From an uncultured Subdoligranulum sp. (lineage in GTDB: Bacteria; Bacillota_A; Clostridia; Oscillospirales; Ruminococcaceae): DNA of 17,913 nucleotides. The stretch spans positions 1-17,913 of the forward strand of contig NZ_CALADU010000166.1 of the NCBI RefSeq assembly GCF_937890665.1. Reading direction: 5' to 3'. The notes beneath the pieces were generated by a model that saw only the letters and a program-made list of their open reading frames with translations, searched no databases and was not told where the DNA came from. The translations under genes and the position numbers were made by a program. Position 1 is the stretch's first letter, and every line of letters begins with the position of its first letter. Positions 7,994 through 14,739 of the stretch are shown in pieces.

Positions 7994-8022
7994 TTGACAA
8001 TCTCCGGACGGAATACTATAAT
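7994..8022 (+). promoter_or_regulatory. Perfect-consensus SigA promoter of the lysine/DAP operon
   Basis: TTGACA (7994-7999) and TATAAT (8017-8022) are both exact consensus hexamers with a 17-bp spacer. Transcription would begin near 8029-8031, exactly where the 5' strand of riboswitch helix P1 begins. The reverse strand of the -10 region reads TATTATAGT and may serve the divergent queA gene. Confidence 0.92.
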
Positions 8023-8030
8023 AAACAAAA

Positions 8031-8196
8031 ACACAGAGGCGCGAAGTGCATCAGTAACACGCTCCGAACGTCCAGCCGGGACATGGAGCCGCGAAAGGGT
8101 ACTTCGCCGAAGGCGATACGCGGCACGTATCGGACCTGGGCTCGCAGCCGAATAGGCGCGAGACTGTCACGCCCAACAGGGTGTGTTGCGCTGTGT
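8031..8196 (+). ncRNA. Lysine riboswitch (L-box) aptamer
   Basis: The sequence carries the conserved L-box blocks in order: AGAGGCGCGAAG (8035-8046), TCAGTAA, GCCGCGAAAGGGTAC, CGCCGAAGGCG, CCTGGGC and GACTGTCA (8162-8169). Helix P1 forms between ACACAG (8031-8036) and CTGTGT (8191-8196). A P5 hairpin pairs CACGCCC (8168-8174) with GGGTGTG (8179-8185) around AACA. By comparison with the Bacillus lysC leader, lysine binding stabilises P1 and favours the downstream terminator. The genes controlled (asd, dapA, dapB) are lysine pathway genes, which agrees with the assignment. Confidence 0.95.
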
Positions 8197-8198
8197 AT

Positions 8199-8222
8199 AT
8201 GCAATATGATATTATATTGCAT
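8199..8222 (+). promoter_or_regulatory. AT-rich hairpin in riboswitch expression platform
   Basis: ATGCAATAT (8199-8207) and ATATTGCAT (8214-8222) form a perfect 9-bp stem with loop GATATT, placed between P1 and the terminator. It may separate the aptamer from the terminator or take part in switching. Its role is inferred from position only. Confidence 0.6.
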
Positions 8223-8227
8223 TTTGT

Positions 8228-8251
8228 GCCGGTTTTCAAGCCGGTTTTTTT
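8228..8251 (+). terminator. Riboswitch-controlled intrinsic terminator
   Basis: CCGG (8229-8232) and CCGG (8241-8244), extended by U-G and U-A pairs toward a small loop, are followed by seven U residues (8245-8251). Position and form fit the lysine-dependent terminator of an L-box. About 75 nt separate it from the asd start. Confidence 0.85.
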
Positions 8252-8327
8252 GTTATCTGTGCAAAATTCGTTCACGACCGTGAACGCCTCTGCATAGAAA
8301 TAGGAAGGGCTCAGTGAAAGGAAGGTC

Positions 8328-9413
8328 ATGGCAATTATGAAACAGTACAAAGTCGGCGTTATCGGCGCCACCGGCATGGTCGGACAGCGGTTTGTGACGC
8401 TGCTGGAAAATCATCCTTGGTTTCACCTCACGGCGGTAGCCGCCAGCGCTCGCAGCGCCGGAAAGACCTACGAAGAGGCAGTGGGCAGCCGATGGCTGAT
8501 GCAGACCCCGATGCCGGAAGGTGCCAAAAAGCTGGTCGTTCTGGATGCTTCCCACGTGGAAGAAGTGGCTGCGCAGGTAGATTTCGTCTTTTGCGCCGTC
8601 AACATGAAAAAAGAGGAAATCAAAGCACTGGAAGAGGCTTATGCGAAGGCGGAATGCCCGGTAGTTTCCAACAACAGCGCTCATCGGTTTACACCGGATG
8701 TTCCTATGGTCGTGCCGGAAATCAATGCCGACCATATTGAGATTATTCCTGCACAGCGTAAACGGTTGGGCACCAAGCGTGGCTTTATTGCAGTCAAATC
8801 CAACTGCAGCCTGCAAAGCTATGTCCCGGCACTGCATCCGCTGCGGGGCTATGGCATCACGGATGTGCTGGTATGCACCTATCAAGCCATTTCCGGTGCC
8901 GGCAAGACCTTTGAAACCTTCCCCGATATTCTGGATAACGTAATCCCCTACATCGGCGGCGAGGAAGAAAAGAGCGAACAGGAACCACTGAAGCTGTGGG
9001 GCAAAATTGAAGGCGACCAGATTGTTTCGGCTACGGCACCGCGGTTTACAGCCCAGTGCTTGCGCGTCCCGGTATCTGATGGCCATATGGGCGCAGTATT
9101 TGTACGTTTTGAGCATAAGCCCACGCAGGAAGAAATCTTGAAGGCGTGGAAAGAGTTCCATGGCCCGGCACAGGATTTGAACTTGCCCAGCGCCCCCAAA
9201 CAGTTCTTGCACTACTTTGAGGAAAATGACCGTCCGCAGCCCAAGCTGGACCGCATGCTGGAAAACGGCATGGCTGTCAGCATTGGCCGTCTGCGTCCCG
9301 ACAACCAGTACGATTACAAGTTCGTCTGCCTGTCTCACAATACGCTGCGCGGTGCAGCGGGCGGCGGCGTGCTGTTGGCGGAACTTCTGGCTGCGAAGGG
9401 CTACTTTGATTGA
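8328..9413 (+). CDS. asd: Aspartate-semialdehyde dehydrogenase
   Basis: Asd reduces aspartyl-4-phosphate to aspartate semialdehyde with NADPH, the branch-point precursor of lysine/diaminopimelate and threonine/methionine. The 361-aa protein has the N-terminal Rossmann motif GVIGATGMVGQRF (10-22), catalytic Cys160 in VKSNCSLQ, QAISGAG (186-192) and a likely proton-relay His253 in VPVSDGHMG. The sequence GATGMVGQRFVTLLENHPWF and the overall layout fit the archaeal/fungal-type Asd subfamily (TIGR00978) rather than the E. coli type. ATG 8328 has AAGGA 5 nt upstream; a second in-frame ATG at 8337 (residue 4) is an alternative start. It is the first gene after the lysine riboswitch, and dapA begins 19 nt after its stop. 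Confidence 0.95.
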   Translation: MAIMKQYKVGVIGATGMVGQRFVTLLENHPWFHLTAVAASARSAGKTYEEAVGSRWLMQTPMPEGAKKLVVLDASHVEEVAAQVDFVFCAVNMKKEEIKALEEAYAKAECPVVSNNSAHRFTPDVPMVVPEINADHIEIIPAQRKRLGTKRGFIAVKSNCSLQSYVPALHPLRGYGITDVLVCTYQAISGAGKTFETFPDILDNVIPYIGGEEEKSEQEPLKLWGKIEGDQIVSATAPRFTAQCLRVPVSDGHMGAVFVRFEHKPTQEEILKAWKEFHGPAQDLNLPSAPKQFLHYFEENDRPQPKLDRMLENGMAVSIGRLRPDNQYDYKFVCLSHNTLRGAAGGGVLLAELLAAKGYFD

Positions 9414-9432
9414 TAAATAAGGAGATTCTCTT

Positions 9433-10323
9433 ATGAAAAAGCCAGTTTTTACCGGTGCCGCGGTGGCAATCATCACACCGATGCATGCCGATGGCAGTGT
9501 GAATTATGACGAACTGGGCCGTTTGATCGAAGACCAAATTGCCAACCATACCGATGCAATCGTAATCTGTGGCACTACCGGTGAGTCTCCGGCCCTGGAT
9601 CACGAGGAACACACCGAGTGTATTCGTTACACCGTCAAAAAGGTGGCAGGCCGCGTTCCGGTGATTGCCGGTACCGGTTCTAACGATACGCAGTATGCAA
9701 TTCAACTTTCTAAGCAGGCCCAGCAGGATGGCGCAGATGCCCTGCTGTTGGTCACGCCGTACTACAATAAGACCAGCCAAGCGGGGTTGATTGCCCACTA
9801 TACGGCGATTGCCAATTCTGTTGACCTGCCGTGTATTCTGTACAATGTGCCGAGCCGTACGGGCTGCAACCTGCAGCCTGCCACCTTGGCAGAACTGGCA
9901 AAACTGCCGAACATCAACGCCGTTAAGGAGGCCAGCGGCAATATCTCGCAGGTGGCCGAAGTAGCGGAATTGTGCGGCGAAAACCTGAATATCTATTCGG
10001 GCAACGACGATCAGATCGTACCGCTTCTGGCCTTGGGCGGCAAGGGTGTGATTAGCGTGCTCTCCAATGTGGCACCGCAGTACACCCATGACCTGTGCGC
10101 TAAATGGTTTGAAGGCGATGTGACTGGCAGCCTTGCCATGCAGCTTAAGGCATTGCCGCTGTGCAAAGCTTTGTTTGCCGATGTGAATCCTATCCCTGTA
10201 AAATGGGCGATGAACCGCCTTGGCTGGCAAGCTGGACCTTGCCGGCTGCCGTTGGTGGAGCCTTCCGACGCGGTGAAGGCCCGGCTGGAAACGGTCATGC
10301 AGGATTTTGGCTTGCTGAAATAA
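9433..10323 (+). CDS. dapA: 4-hydroxy-tetrahydrodipicolinate synthase
   Basis: DapA condenses pyruvate with aspartate semialdehyde, the first committed step of lysine and diaminopimelate synthesis. The 296-aa TIM-barrel protein has the expected length. It shows the GTTGES motif (47-52, with Thr48/Thr49), TPYYNK with catalytic-triad Tyr111, Tyr137 in LYNVPSRTG with substrate-binding Arg142, and the Schiff-base Lys165 in AVKEASGN. ATG 9433 has AAGGAG about 8 nt upstream. It sits between asd and dapB under the same riboswitch. Whether the enzyme is also inhibited allosterically by lysine cannot be judged by eye. Confidence 0.97.
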   Translation: MKKPVFTGAAVAIITPMHADGSVNYDELGRLIEDQIANHTDAIVICGTTGESPALDHEEHTECIRYTVKKVAGRVPVIAGTGSNDTQYAIQLSKQAQQDGADALLLVTPYYNKTSQAGLIAHYTAIANSVDLPCILYNVPSRTGCNLQPATLAELAKLPNINAVKEASGNISQVAEVAELCGENLNIYSGNDDQIVPLLALGGKGVISVLSNVAPQYTHDLCAKWFEGDVTGSLAMQLKALPLCKALFADVNPIPVKWAMNRLGWQAGPCRLPLVEPSDAVKARLETVMQDFGLLK

Positions 10324-10327
10324 CCGC

Positions 10328-10363
10328 AACCGGCCCGTGGTTTTCTGCCGCTGGCCGGTTTTT
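10328..10363 (+). terminator. Terminator-like hairpin between dapA and dapB
   Basis: AACCGGCC (10328-10335) pairs perfectly with GGCCGGTT (10353-10360) around a 17-nt loop and is followed by three more U residues, so five U in a row end the structure. No promoter is evident before dapB, so this is likely a leaky attenuator that lowers dapB and downstream expression compared with asd-dapA. Confidence 0.7.
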
Positions 10364-10391
10364 GCATTTTGAGAAAGGATTTTGAAAATCT

Positions 10392-11159
10392 ATGACGGAT
10401 CTAATCATTCAGGGCATCTATGGTCGGATGGGCCGCACACTTGTCGAAAAAATTTCCTTGCGCGATGATTGCCGTGTGGTTGCCGGCGTTGACCGGGAGG
10501 CGGGTTCCGTGGGTAACATTCCGGTGTACACGGATTTTGCGCAACTTCCCTGCAAAGGGGTTATTATTGATTTCTCTTCGCCGGCCGGTGCGGTAGCAGC
10601 CGCAACCTATGGAGCCGAGAAAGGGCTCCCCTGTGTTCTTTGCTCCACGGGACTTTCCTCGGAAGATGAGGCTGCCTTAGAGGCTGCCAGTGCCAAAACA
10701 CCGGTTTTCCGCAGTGCAAATATGTCTTTGGGCGTTAATGTATTGATCGAACTGGCCCGGCGTGCCACGCGCGTGTTGGGGGCAGAGTTTGACATTGAAA
10801 TCGTAGAAAAGCACCATCACAACAAGTTGGACGCCCCCAGCGGCACGGCTTTGATGATTGCGGATGCCATCAACGCCGAGGCTGGTGGGAAATACGAATA
10901 TGTGTATGACCGCACACAGGTTCGGCAGAAGCGCGGCGCAAAGGAGCTCGGCATCAGTGCGGTGCGCGGCGGTGGTATTGTCGGTGAGCACGAGGTGCTT
11001 TTCTGCGGTCCCGAAGAGGTTGTCACCTTACAGCACAGCGCCGGAAGCCGCGGCGTTTTTGCTGACGGCGCCATTCAAGCCGCACTGTATGTGGCCGGCC
11101 AGCAGCCCGGTTACTACACCATGACGGATTTGCTGCGTGGTAAACTGCCGTGCGACTGA
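10392..11159 (+). CDS. dapB: 4-hydroxy-tetrahydrodipicolinate reductase
   Basis: DapB reduces the DapA product to tetrahydrodipicolinate with NAD(P)H. The 255-aa protein has the N-terminal nucleotide-binding turn IIQGIYGRMGRTL (5-17; most DapB proteins have GAxGRMG, here GIYGRMG), a FSSPAG motif (61-66), the catalytic region EKHHHNKLDAPSGTAL (139-154) with His141/His142, Lys145 and the PSGT loop, and a C-terminal FADGAIQAA segment. ATG 10392 has AAAGGA about 12 nt upstream, a rather long spacing. The stop codon overlaps the start of the next gene. The riboswitch promoter is the only clear promoter upstream. Confidence 0.96.
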   Translation: MTDLIIQGIYGRMGRTLVEKISLRDDCRVVAGVDREAGSVGNIPVYTDFAQLPCKGVIIDFSSPAGAVAAATYGAEKGLPCVLCSTGLSSEDEAALEAASAKTPVFRSANMSLGVNVLIELARRATRVLGAEFDIEIVEKHHHNKLDAPSGTALMIADAINAEAGGKYEYVYDRTQVRQKRGAKELGISAVRGGGIVGEHEVLFCGPEEVVTLQHSAGSRGVFADGAIQAALYVAGQQPGYYTMTDLLRGKLPCD

Positions 11160-12385
11160 GAAACAACGAAATCGCCGCTTGTGTGGTGATTGCCGTCGGC
11201 GTTGGCGGCGTATTGATTGGTTCTCTGTTTCAAGATCCGCTGATGCATCAAGCGTCTGTGCAGGCTTCTACCCTGCTTCCCGTACCGACAGCCACGCCGA
11301 TGCCAACCCCACTACCCACACCGGCCCCGACGCCAGAACCAACTCCCACAGTGGAAACGGTTCGCTTTTCGGCCACAGGGGACAACCTGATTCATGATGG
11401 GATCTTCTTGCAGGCACGCCAGCGAGGAGAAAACGGTTCCTACGACTTTACCGAAGCGTACGAACCTATGCGGACCTTTTATGAGCAGTTTGATGTAAAC
11501 TGGCTGAATCAGGAAACACTGGTCAATGATGCCTTTGAACCCAGCGGTTATCCCCTCTTCTCTACGCCGGGCGACATCACGGATGCGTTGTACGATATAG
11601 GGTTTCGGGTGTTCAGCGTTTCTAACAACCATAGCTACGACAAAGGCGCTGAAGGCATCACTTCCTCGCTGGAACATTGGGCAGCCATGCCAGATGATGT
11701 AGCCGTAGCAGGATTTTATAATCAGGAAACCTACGATGACTACACATACCAAACTGTCAACGGCATTACTTTTGGGTATCTATCGTATACAGAGTATACC
11801 AATGGGCTTCCCACCCCTAGCGAATCAGAATACAGGGTTATTTATCTAGACGAGAGGGATCTCATTTCCCAACAGATCGCGGATATGCGCCCAAACTGTG
11901 ACGTGTTGGTGGTCAGTTGTCATTGGGGCGTCGAAGGCAGCCATGAACTGACGGATTTTCAAACCGAGACCGCCCAATGGTTGGCAGACCAAGGGGTAGA
12001 CCTGATCATCGGTACACATCCCCATGTGACGCAAACAGCCCAGTGGTTGACCGGTTCAGGCGGTAATACGACGTTTGTGGCTTATAGTTTGGGAAACTTC
12101 CTCAATGCCCAATCCCAACCGGATAATATGGTTGGTGCCGTGCTGGATATCACCTTCCAAAAAACCACACAGCCGGATGGAAGTGTCAGTGTCGAAATGC
12201 TGAACCCTAAACTCCATGGTGTGGTAACGCAGTATGAGGCGGGGTACCAAGATATTCGGGTCTATCCTTATGCCGACTATACCGATGAACTGGGGGCGGC
12301 ACACGGCAATTTCACACTTTCCCGTACACAGATTGAAGAGGTCCTGTCTTCTTCCATTGACAGTGAGTTTCTTACGTTAGACTAA
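11150..12385 (+). CDS. CapA-family (poly-gamma-glutamate synthesis-type) membrane-anchored metallophosphatase-fold protein
   Basis: This is a 411-aa protein with one N-terminal membrane anchor (about 9-27), a Pro/Thr-rich spacer of repeated PTP/PAPTPEP units (44-67), and an extracytoplasmic CapA/PGA_cap domain (70-380). Visible domain motifs are GDNLIHDG (77-84), VSNNHSYDKG (157-166), SCHWGVEGS (256-264), GTHPHVTQ (288-295) and YSLGNF, which together match the calcineurin-like metal site of this family. CapA proteins take part in poly-gamma-glutamate capsule synthesis, but many Firmicute members are of unknown function. The GTG start overlaps the dapB stop by 10 nt with only a weak ribosome binding site, suggesting translational coupling. 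Its place in a diaminopimelate operon hints at a cell-envelope role (inference). Confidence 0.88.
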   Translation: MRLRNNEIAACVVIAVGVGGVLIGSLFQDPLMHQASVQASTLLPVPTATPMPTPLPTPAPTPEPTPTVETVRFSATGDNLIHDGIFLQARQRGENGSYDFTEAYEPMRTFYEQFDVNWLNQETLVNDAFEPSGYPLFSTPGDITDALYDIGFRVFSVSNNHSYDKGAEGITSSLEHWAAMPDDVAVAGFYNQETYDDYTYQTVNGITFGYLSYTEYTNGLPTPSESEYRVIYLDERDLISQQIADMRPNCDVLVVSCHWGVEGSHELTDFQTETAQWLADQGVDLIIGTHPHVTQTAQWLTGSGGNTTFVAYSLGNFLNAQSQPDNMVGAVLDITFQKTTQPDGSVSVEMLNPKLHGVVTQYEAGYQDIRVYPYADYTDELGAAHGNFTLSRTQIEEVLSSSIDSEFLTLD

Positions 12386-12403
12386 TCCAAAAGAAAGGGT
12401 GTT

Positions 12404-12865
12404 ATGACTATGTATGGCGTCAGCAAAATCCGCAGTGAACAAAACATCTTGCTCACGACTTTTCCGGGGGCACAGTACAGTGCACAAAGTCTGGCAGAAC
12501 ATCTGGATGTTTTTGCAAAGGCCGGAATCGTGGTGGATATGATTTGCCAAAGTGCTCCGCGCGGCACGGCGGTGGATTTCAGCTTCACCACCAGTTATTC
12601 TAACTTTGCCGCCGTAATGAAAGCGCTTCCTGCAGCCGCCAAGCAACATCCTCCTCTGGTATCCGGCGGTTACAGTAAGATCAATCTGTTTGGCGAGGAA
12701 ATGGTCACCAGTTGTGGTGTGGCGGCACGTGCTTTGTCTGCGTTGGCAGATGCCGGAATCGAGATTGTTCTGATTACCACCAGCGATTTGGACATCTCTT
12801 TGTTGGTGCGCCAGCAAGATGAGGATGCCGCTTTAGAGGCTTTGCACGCAGCCTTTGCATTGTAA
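12404..12865 (+). CDS. Standalone tandem-ACT protein resembling the regulatory half of aspartokinase
   Basis: This 153-aa soluble protein appears to consist of two ACT domains, about 5-75 and 90-150. The second, with GVAARALSALADAGIEIVLITTSDLDISLLV, strongly resembles the C-terminal ACT domain of aspartate kinase, where the comparable segment reads like GVAAxxFxALAxAGINIxMISTSExxIS. The first, with AEHLDVFAKAGIVVDMICQS, fits the preceding aspartokinase ACT domain. No kinase catalytic domain (KFGGTS-type start) is present, and the gene has its own start (ATG 12404 with AAAGGG about 4 nt upstream), so it is not a truncation by the window. It ends the lysine-riboswitch operon, 18 nt after capA. 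It may bind lysine or threonine and regulate an aspartokinase encoded elsewhere; this function is inferred. Confidence 0.82.
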   Translation: MTMYGVSKIRSEQNILLTTFPGAQYSAQSLAEHLDVFAKAGIVVDMICQSAPRGTAVDFSFTTSYSNFAAVMKALPAAAKQHPPLVSGGYSKINLFGEEMVTSCGVAARALSALADAGIEIVLITTSDLDISLLVRQQDEDAALEALHAAFAL

Positions 12866-12879
12866 TCCGTTCCAGATAG

Positions 12880-12916
12880 AAAAGCGCTTCCCGTTTAGTA
12901 TGCGGGAAGCGCTTTT
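12880..12916. terminator. Bidirectional intrinsic terminator
   Basis: AAAAGCGCTTCCCG (12880-12893) pairs perfectly with CGGGAAGCGCTTTT (12903-12916) around a 9-nt loop. U-runs on both sides allow it to end the lysine operon on the plus strand and the CPBP operon on the minus strand. Confidence 0.92.
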
Positions 12917-12937
12917 GCTTATTTTAGGACTATGATT

Positions 12938-13936
12938 TTAGGTTTTCTTCTCTTGAAACACTTTGGTCGCCAAAAACGGTAGAAACAGGACACCGTACAG
13001 AACGGCACTGATTCCAATATCCGTCCATGTATAGATTTGATTTCCGACATTCGCAGTTCCAGACCAGACCAAAATCATATTGTTATTCAGGTAATGAAGC
13101 AACACCGGAACCCAAATGTTATGACCGGAAACTTCGTACCCAAACGTAAAAAATACTCCCAGCGTAATACAGACCACGATTTGGATCACAATGCTTTGCA
13201 GCGAGGTTTCGGGACTATAAAAAAACAGATTGAGCGGCAGATGCCACAGACCCCATAAAACACCTATCAGCAATACGCCACGTCGTTTCCCGAATCGTTT
13301 TTGAAAAAGCGGGGTCAGATAGTATCGCCAACTATATTCCTCCCCCAAAAACGGTAGGAAACTAACGAAAAACGAGAGAATCACAGCAAACAGATTGAGC
13401 CAAGGGAAGATGGTGTTCCAATATCCCCAATAGGCCCACAGGGCTTCCTTGCCTTCCAGACCGATGGAAACAAACATCATAATGGTTTCCAAAAGCAGAA
13501 ATAACAAGCAGATCCCCAACGCGATGGATCCCTTTCCCTGCCAGCGCAACCCGTAAGGCGAGCGTTTTTCTTTCTTTTCAGTCAAGAGCAATACCCACGC
13601 AAAAATCGAGGCTATGATAATCATCCATGAGTCTACTACTGCCCAAGTTTGTGCTGAAGGAAAAATCACAGACAGCAACCCGGTAACCAGACAGGCAACG
13701 GTTGTAACCAAATGCACAGCATAGAACCGTAGCGGCAGATTGGGGCGGTGCGTCAACAGGAATGCCAACATCACACCGGCGGCAGGATAGAACATTTGCG
13801 CATTGGCAAAACTACTGGTATCGTTGCCAGCGCGTTGGCTGATAGCCAAAGGAATCCCCATCAGATACGGCACCCCAAAGGCCACAACAAAAAAGACGAT
13901 CAATTCCCGTTTAGTGGTTTGCGTCGAGTCGTTCAT
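12938..13936 (-). CDS. CPBP-family intramembrane glutamic endopeptidase (CAAX protease-like)
   Basis: This 332-aa polytopic membrane protein has roughly eight hydrophobic segments. It carries the three CPBP/Abi motifs: EEYSWR (Glu199, Glu200, Arg204), the GVLWGLWH block ending in His232, and HYLNN (His281, Asn285). These are the signature active-site residues of Rce1-like intramembrane proteases, which in Firmicutes are linked to bacteriocin immunity, peptide maturation or unknown roles. I start at ATG 13934-13936 because GAGGAGG lies about 7 nt upstream; an upstream ATG 11 codons earlier lacks such a site. The start overlaps the preceding gene by 26 nt, indicating coupling. It is the last gene of a three-gene operon headed by an XRE regulator. 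No substrate peptide gene is evident nearby. Confidence 0.9.
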   Translation of the reverse strand: MNDSTQTTKRELIVFFVVAFGVPYLMGIPLAISQRAGNDTSSFANAQMFYPAAGVMLAFLLTHRPNLPLRFYAVHLVTTVACLVTGLLSVIFPSAQTWAVVDSWMIIIASIFAWVLLLTEKKEKRSPYGLRWQGKGSIALGICLLFLLLETIMMFVSIGLEGKEALWAYWGYWNTIFPWLNLFAVILSFFVSFLPFLGEEYSWRYYLTPLFQKRFGKRRGVLLIGVLWGLWHLPLNLFFYSPETSLQSIVIQIVVCITLGVFFTFGYEVSGHNIWVPVLLHYLNNNMILVWSGTANVGNQIYTWTDIGISAVLYGVLFLPFLATKVFQEKKT

Positions 13937-14381
13937 CTTCGTCCTCCTCGGCATATTCCAGTTGGTCATGCCGCTTTTTATAAAGCAGTACCGTAAACTG
14001 TAAGGTAAAGAAGCACAAACCTATTGTAAAAATACCGGCAAACAAAGCACCGGGCCAATACTTTGTTTGTGTTAAGGTAAAAAGAAATACACCCGCTCCG
14101 GCAACAACGGAACCAATCCCATTTGCCCCGGCGGTAGGCTTAATATGTCGATCCCAAATGCCGTTACGAATACATTCCACCAACATGTACAAACATGCTG
14201 CCATAAACAAAAGCCCCTCGGCCGCCAGATCTTTGGCAGTCTGCCCCATAAATCGCTGAATCAGGATCGCCGCCAACAGTCCCCACCAAAGCAGCCAAAA
14301 GCCTCGGCTTTCTAATTTGCACAGCGTTTGTTCTTGCCGCTCATCCAATATGTTTTTCTTGGAAAAAATATCGAGTTTCAT
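13911..14381 (-). CDS. Four-segment membrane protein, DUF6773-like
   Basis: This 156-aa membrane protein begins with MKLDIFSKKNILDERQEQTLCKLESRGFW-type sequence (quoted in part: ILDERQEQ, KLESRGFWLLWWGL), followed by hydrophobic segments near 27-43, 55-71, 88-104 and 110-134 and an acidic C-terminal tail (EYAEEDEDERLD). The DERQEQ...ESRGFW start resembles DUF6773 proteins, which are often encoded beside XRE regulators in Clostridia; this is recognised from memory. I prefer ATG 14379-14381, which has GGGAGG 7 nt upstream. An ATG two codons earlier (14387) overlaps the regulator's stop as ATGA but leaves almost no spacing. Function is unknown. Confidence 0.78.
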   Translation of the reverse strand: MKLDIFSKKNILDERQEQTLCKLESRGFWLLWWGLLAAILIQRFMGQTAKDLAAEGLLFMAACLYMLVECIRNGIWDRHIKPTAGANGIGSVVAGAGVFLFTLTQTKYWPGALFAGIFTIGLCFFTLQFTVLLYKKRHDQLEYAEEDEDERLDANH

Positions 14382-14383
14382 CC

Positions 14384-14581
14384 TCATTCCTCCCAGAATA
14401 GATCATCCAACGTTTTGCCAAGCACCTTGCAAATAGCCCGACACAGGTTGATGGTTGGGTTATACTCCCCTTTTTCAATCGCGTTGATCGTCTGCCGTGA
14501 TACGCCTACTGCTTCGGCTAAAGTACCTTGGGTCATATCTTTTTTGGCACGGGCAGCCTTCAGTTTAAGATTTTTTGCCAT
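14384..14581 (-). CDS. Small XRE-family (Cro/CI-type) transcriptional regulator
   Basis: This 65-aa DNA-binding protein is essentially a single helix-turn-helix domain: KAARAKKDMTQGTLAEAVGVSRQ with recognition helix TINAIEKGEYNPT (about 16-43), ending TLDDLFWEE. It belongs to the YozG/HTH_3-like short regulators that sit upstream of DUF6773-type membrane proteins. ATG 14579-14581 has AAGGAGG 5 nt upstream, and the stop overlaps the region of the next start. A palindrome overlapping the -35 box of its own promoter is a likely autoregulatory operator (inference). Confidence 0.92.
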   Translation of the reverse strand: MAKNLKLKAARAKKDMTQGTLAEAVGVSRQTINAIEKGEYNPTINLCRAICKVLGKTLDDLFWEE

Positions 14582-14622
14582 GCACGCCTCCTTGGGTTCA
14601 GGTGTCGACTCCCTGTATGGTC

Positions 14623-14661
14623 AGTATAGCATTCGCCTTACATAATGTCAAGTATACATTA
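14623..14661 (-). promoter_or_regulatory. SigA promoter of the XRE operon with overlapping palindromic operator candidate
   Basis: On the minus strand TTGACA (14651-14646) and TATACT (14628-14623) are 17 bp apart, close to consensus. Overlapping the -35 box, TAATGT (14643-14648) and ACATTA (14656-14661) form an inverted repeat with a 7-bp spacer, well placed for repression by the small XRE protein encoded downstream. Confidence 0.78.
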
Positions 14662-14677
14662 CATTTTGTCGGGCCTC

Positions 14678-14706
14678 TTGCGGCACGTTGTCTACTGTGT
14701 TATGAT
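14678..14706 (+). promoter_or_regulatory. Candidate SigA promoter of nadE
   Basis: TTGCGG (14678-14683) and TATGAT (14701-14706) are 17 bp apart, giving a start near 14713 and a leader of about 27 nt. It is back-to-back with the XRE operon promoter, only about 17 bp from the palindrome, so the XRE protein might influence it. Confidence 0.6.
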
Positions 14707-14739
14707 ACCCTTAGAATTTAAGGAAAAGGAAGTTGAGCC

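Noticed and set aside
8253..9476. 407-codon open frame on the minus strand opposite asd
   Set aside because: Antisense shadow of asd; it also runs across the riboswitch terminator region and has no domain resemblance.
9277..10329. 350-codon open frame on the minus strand opposite dapA
   Set aside because: Antisense shadow of dapA with no ribosome binding site or recognisable motif.
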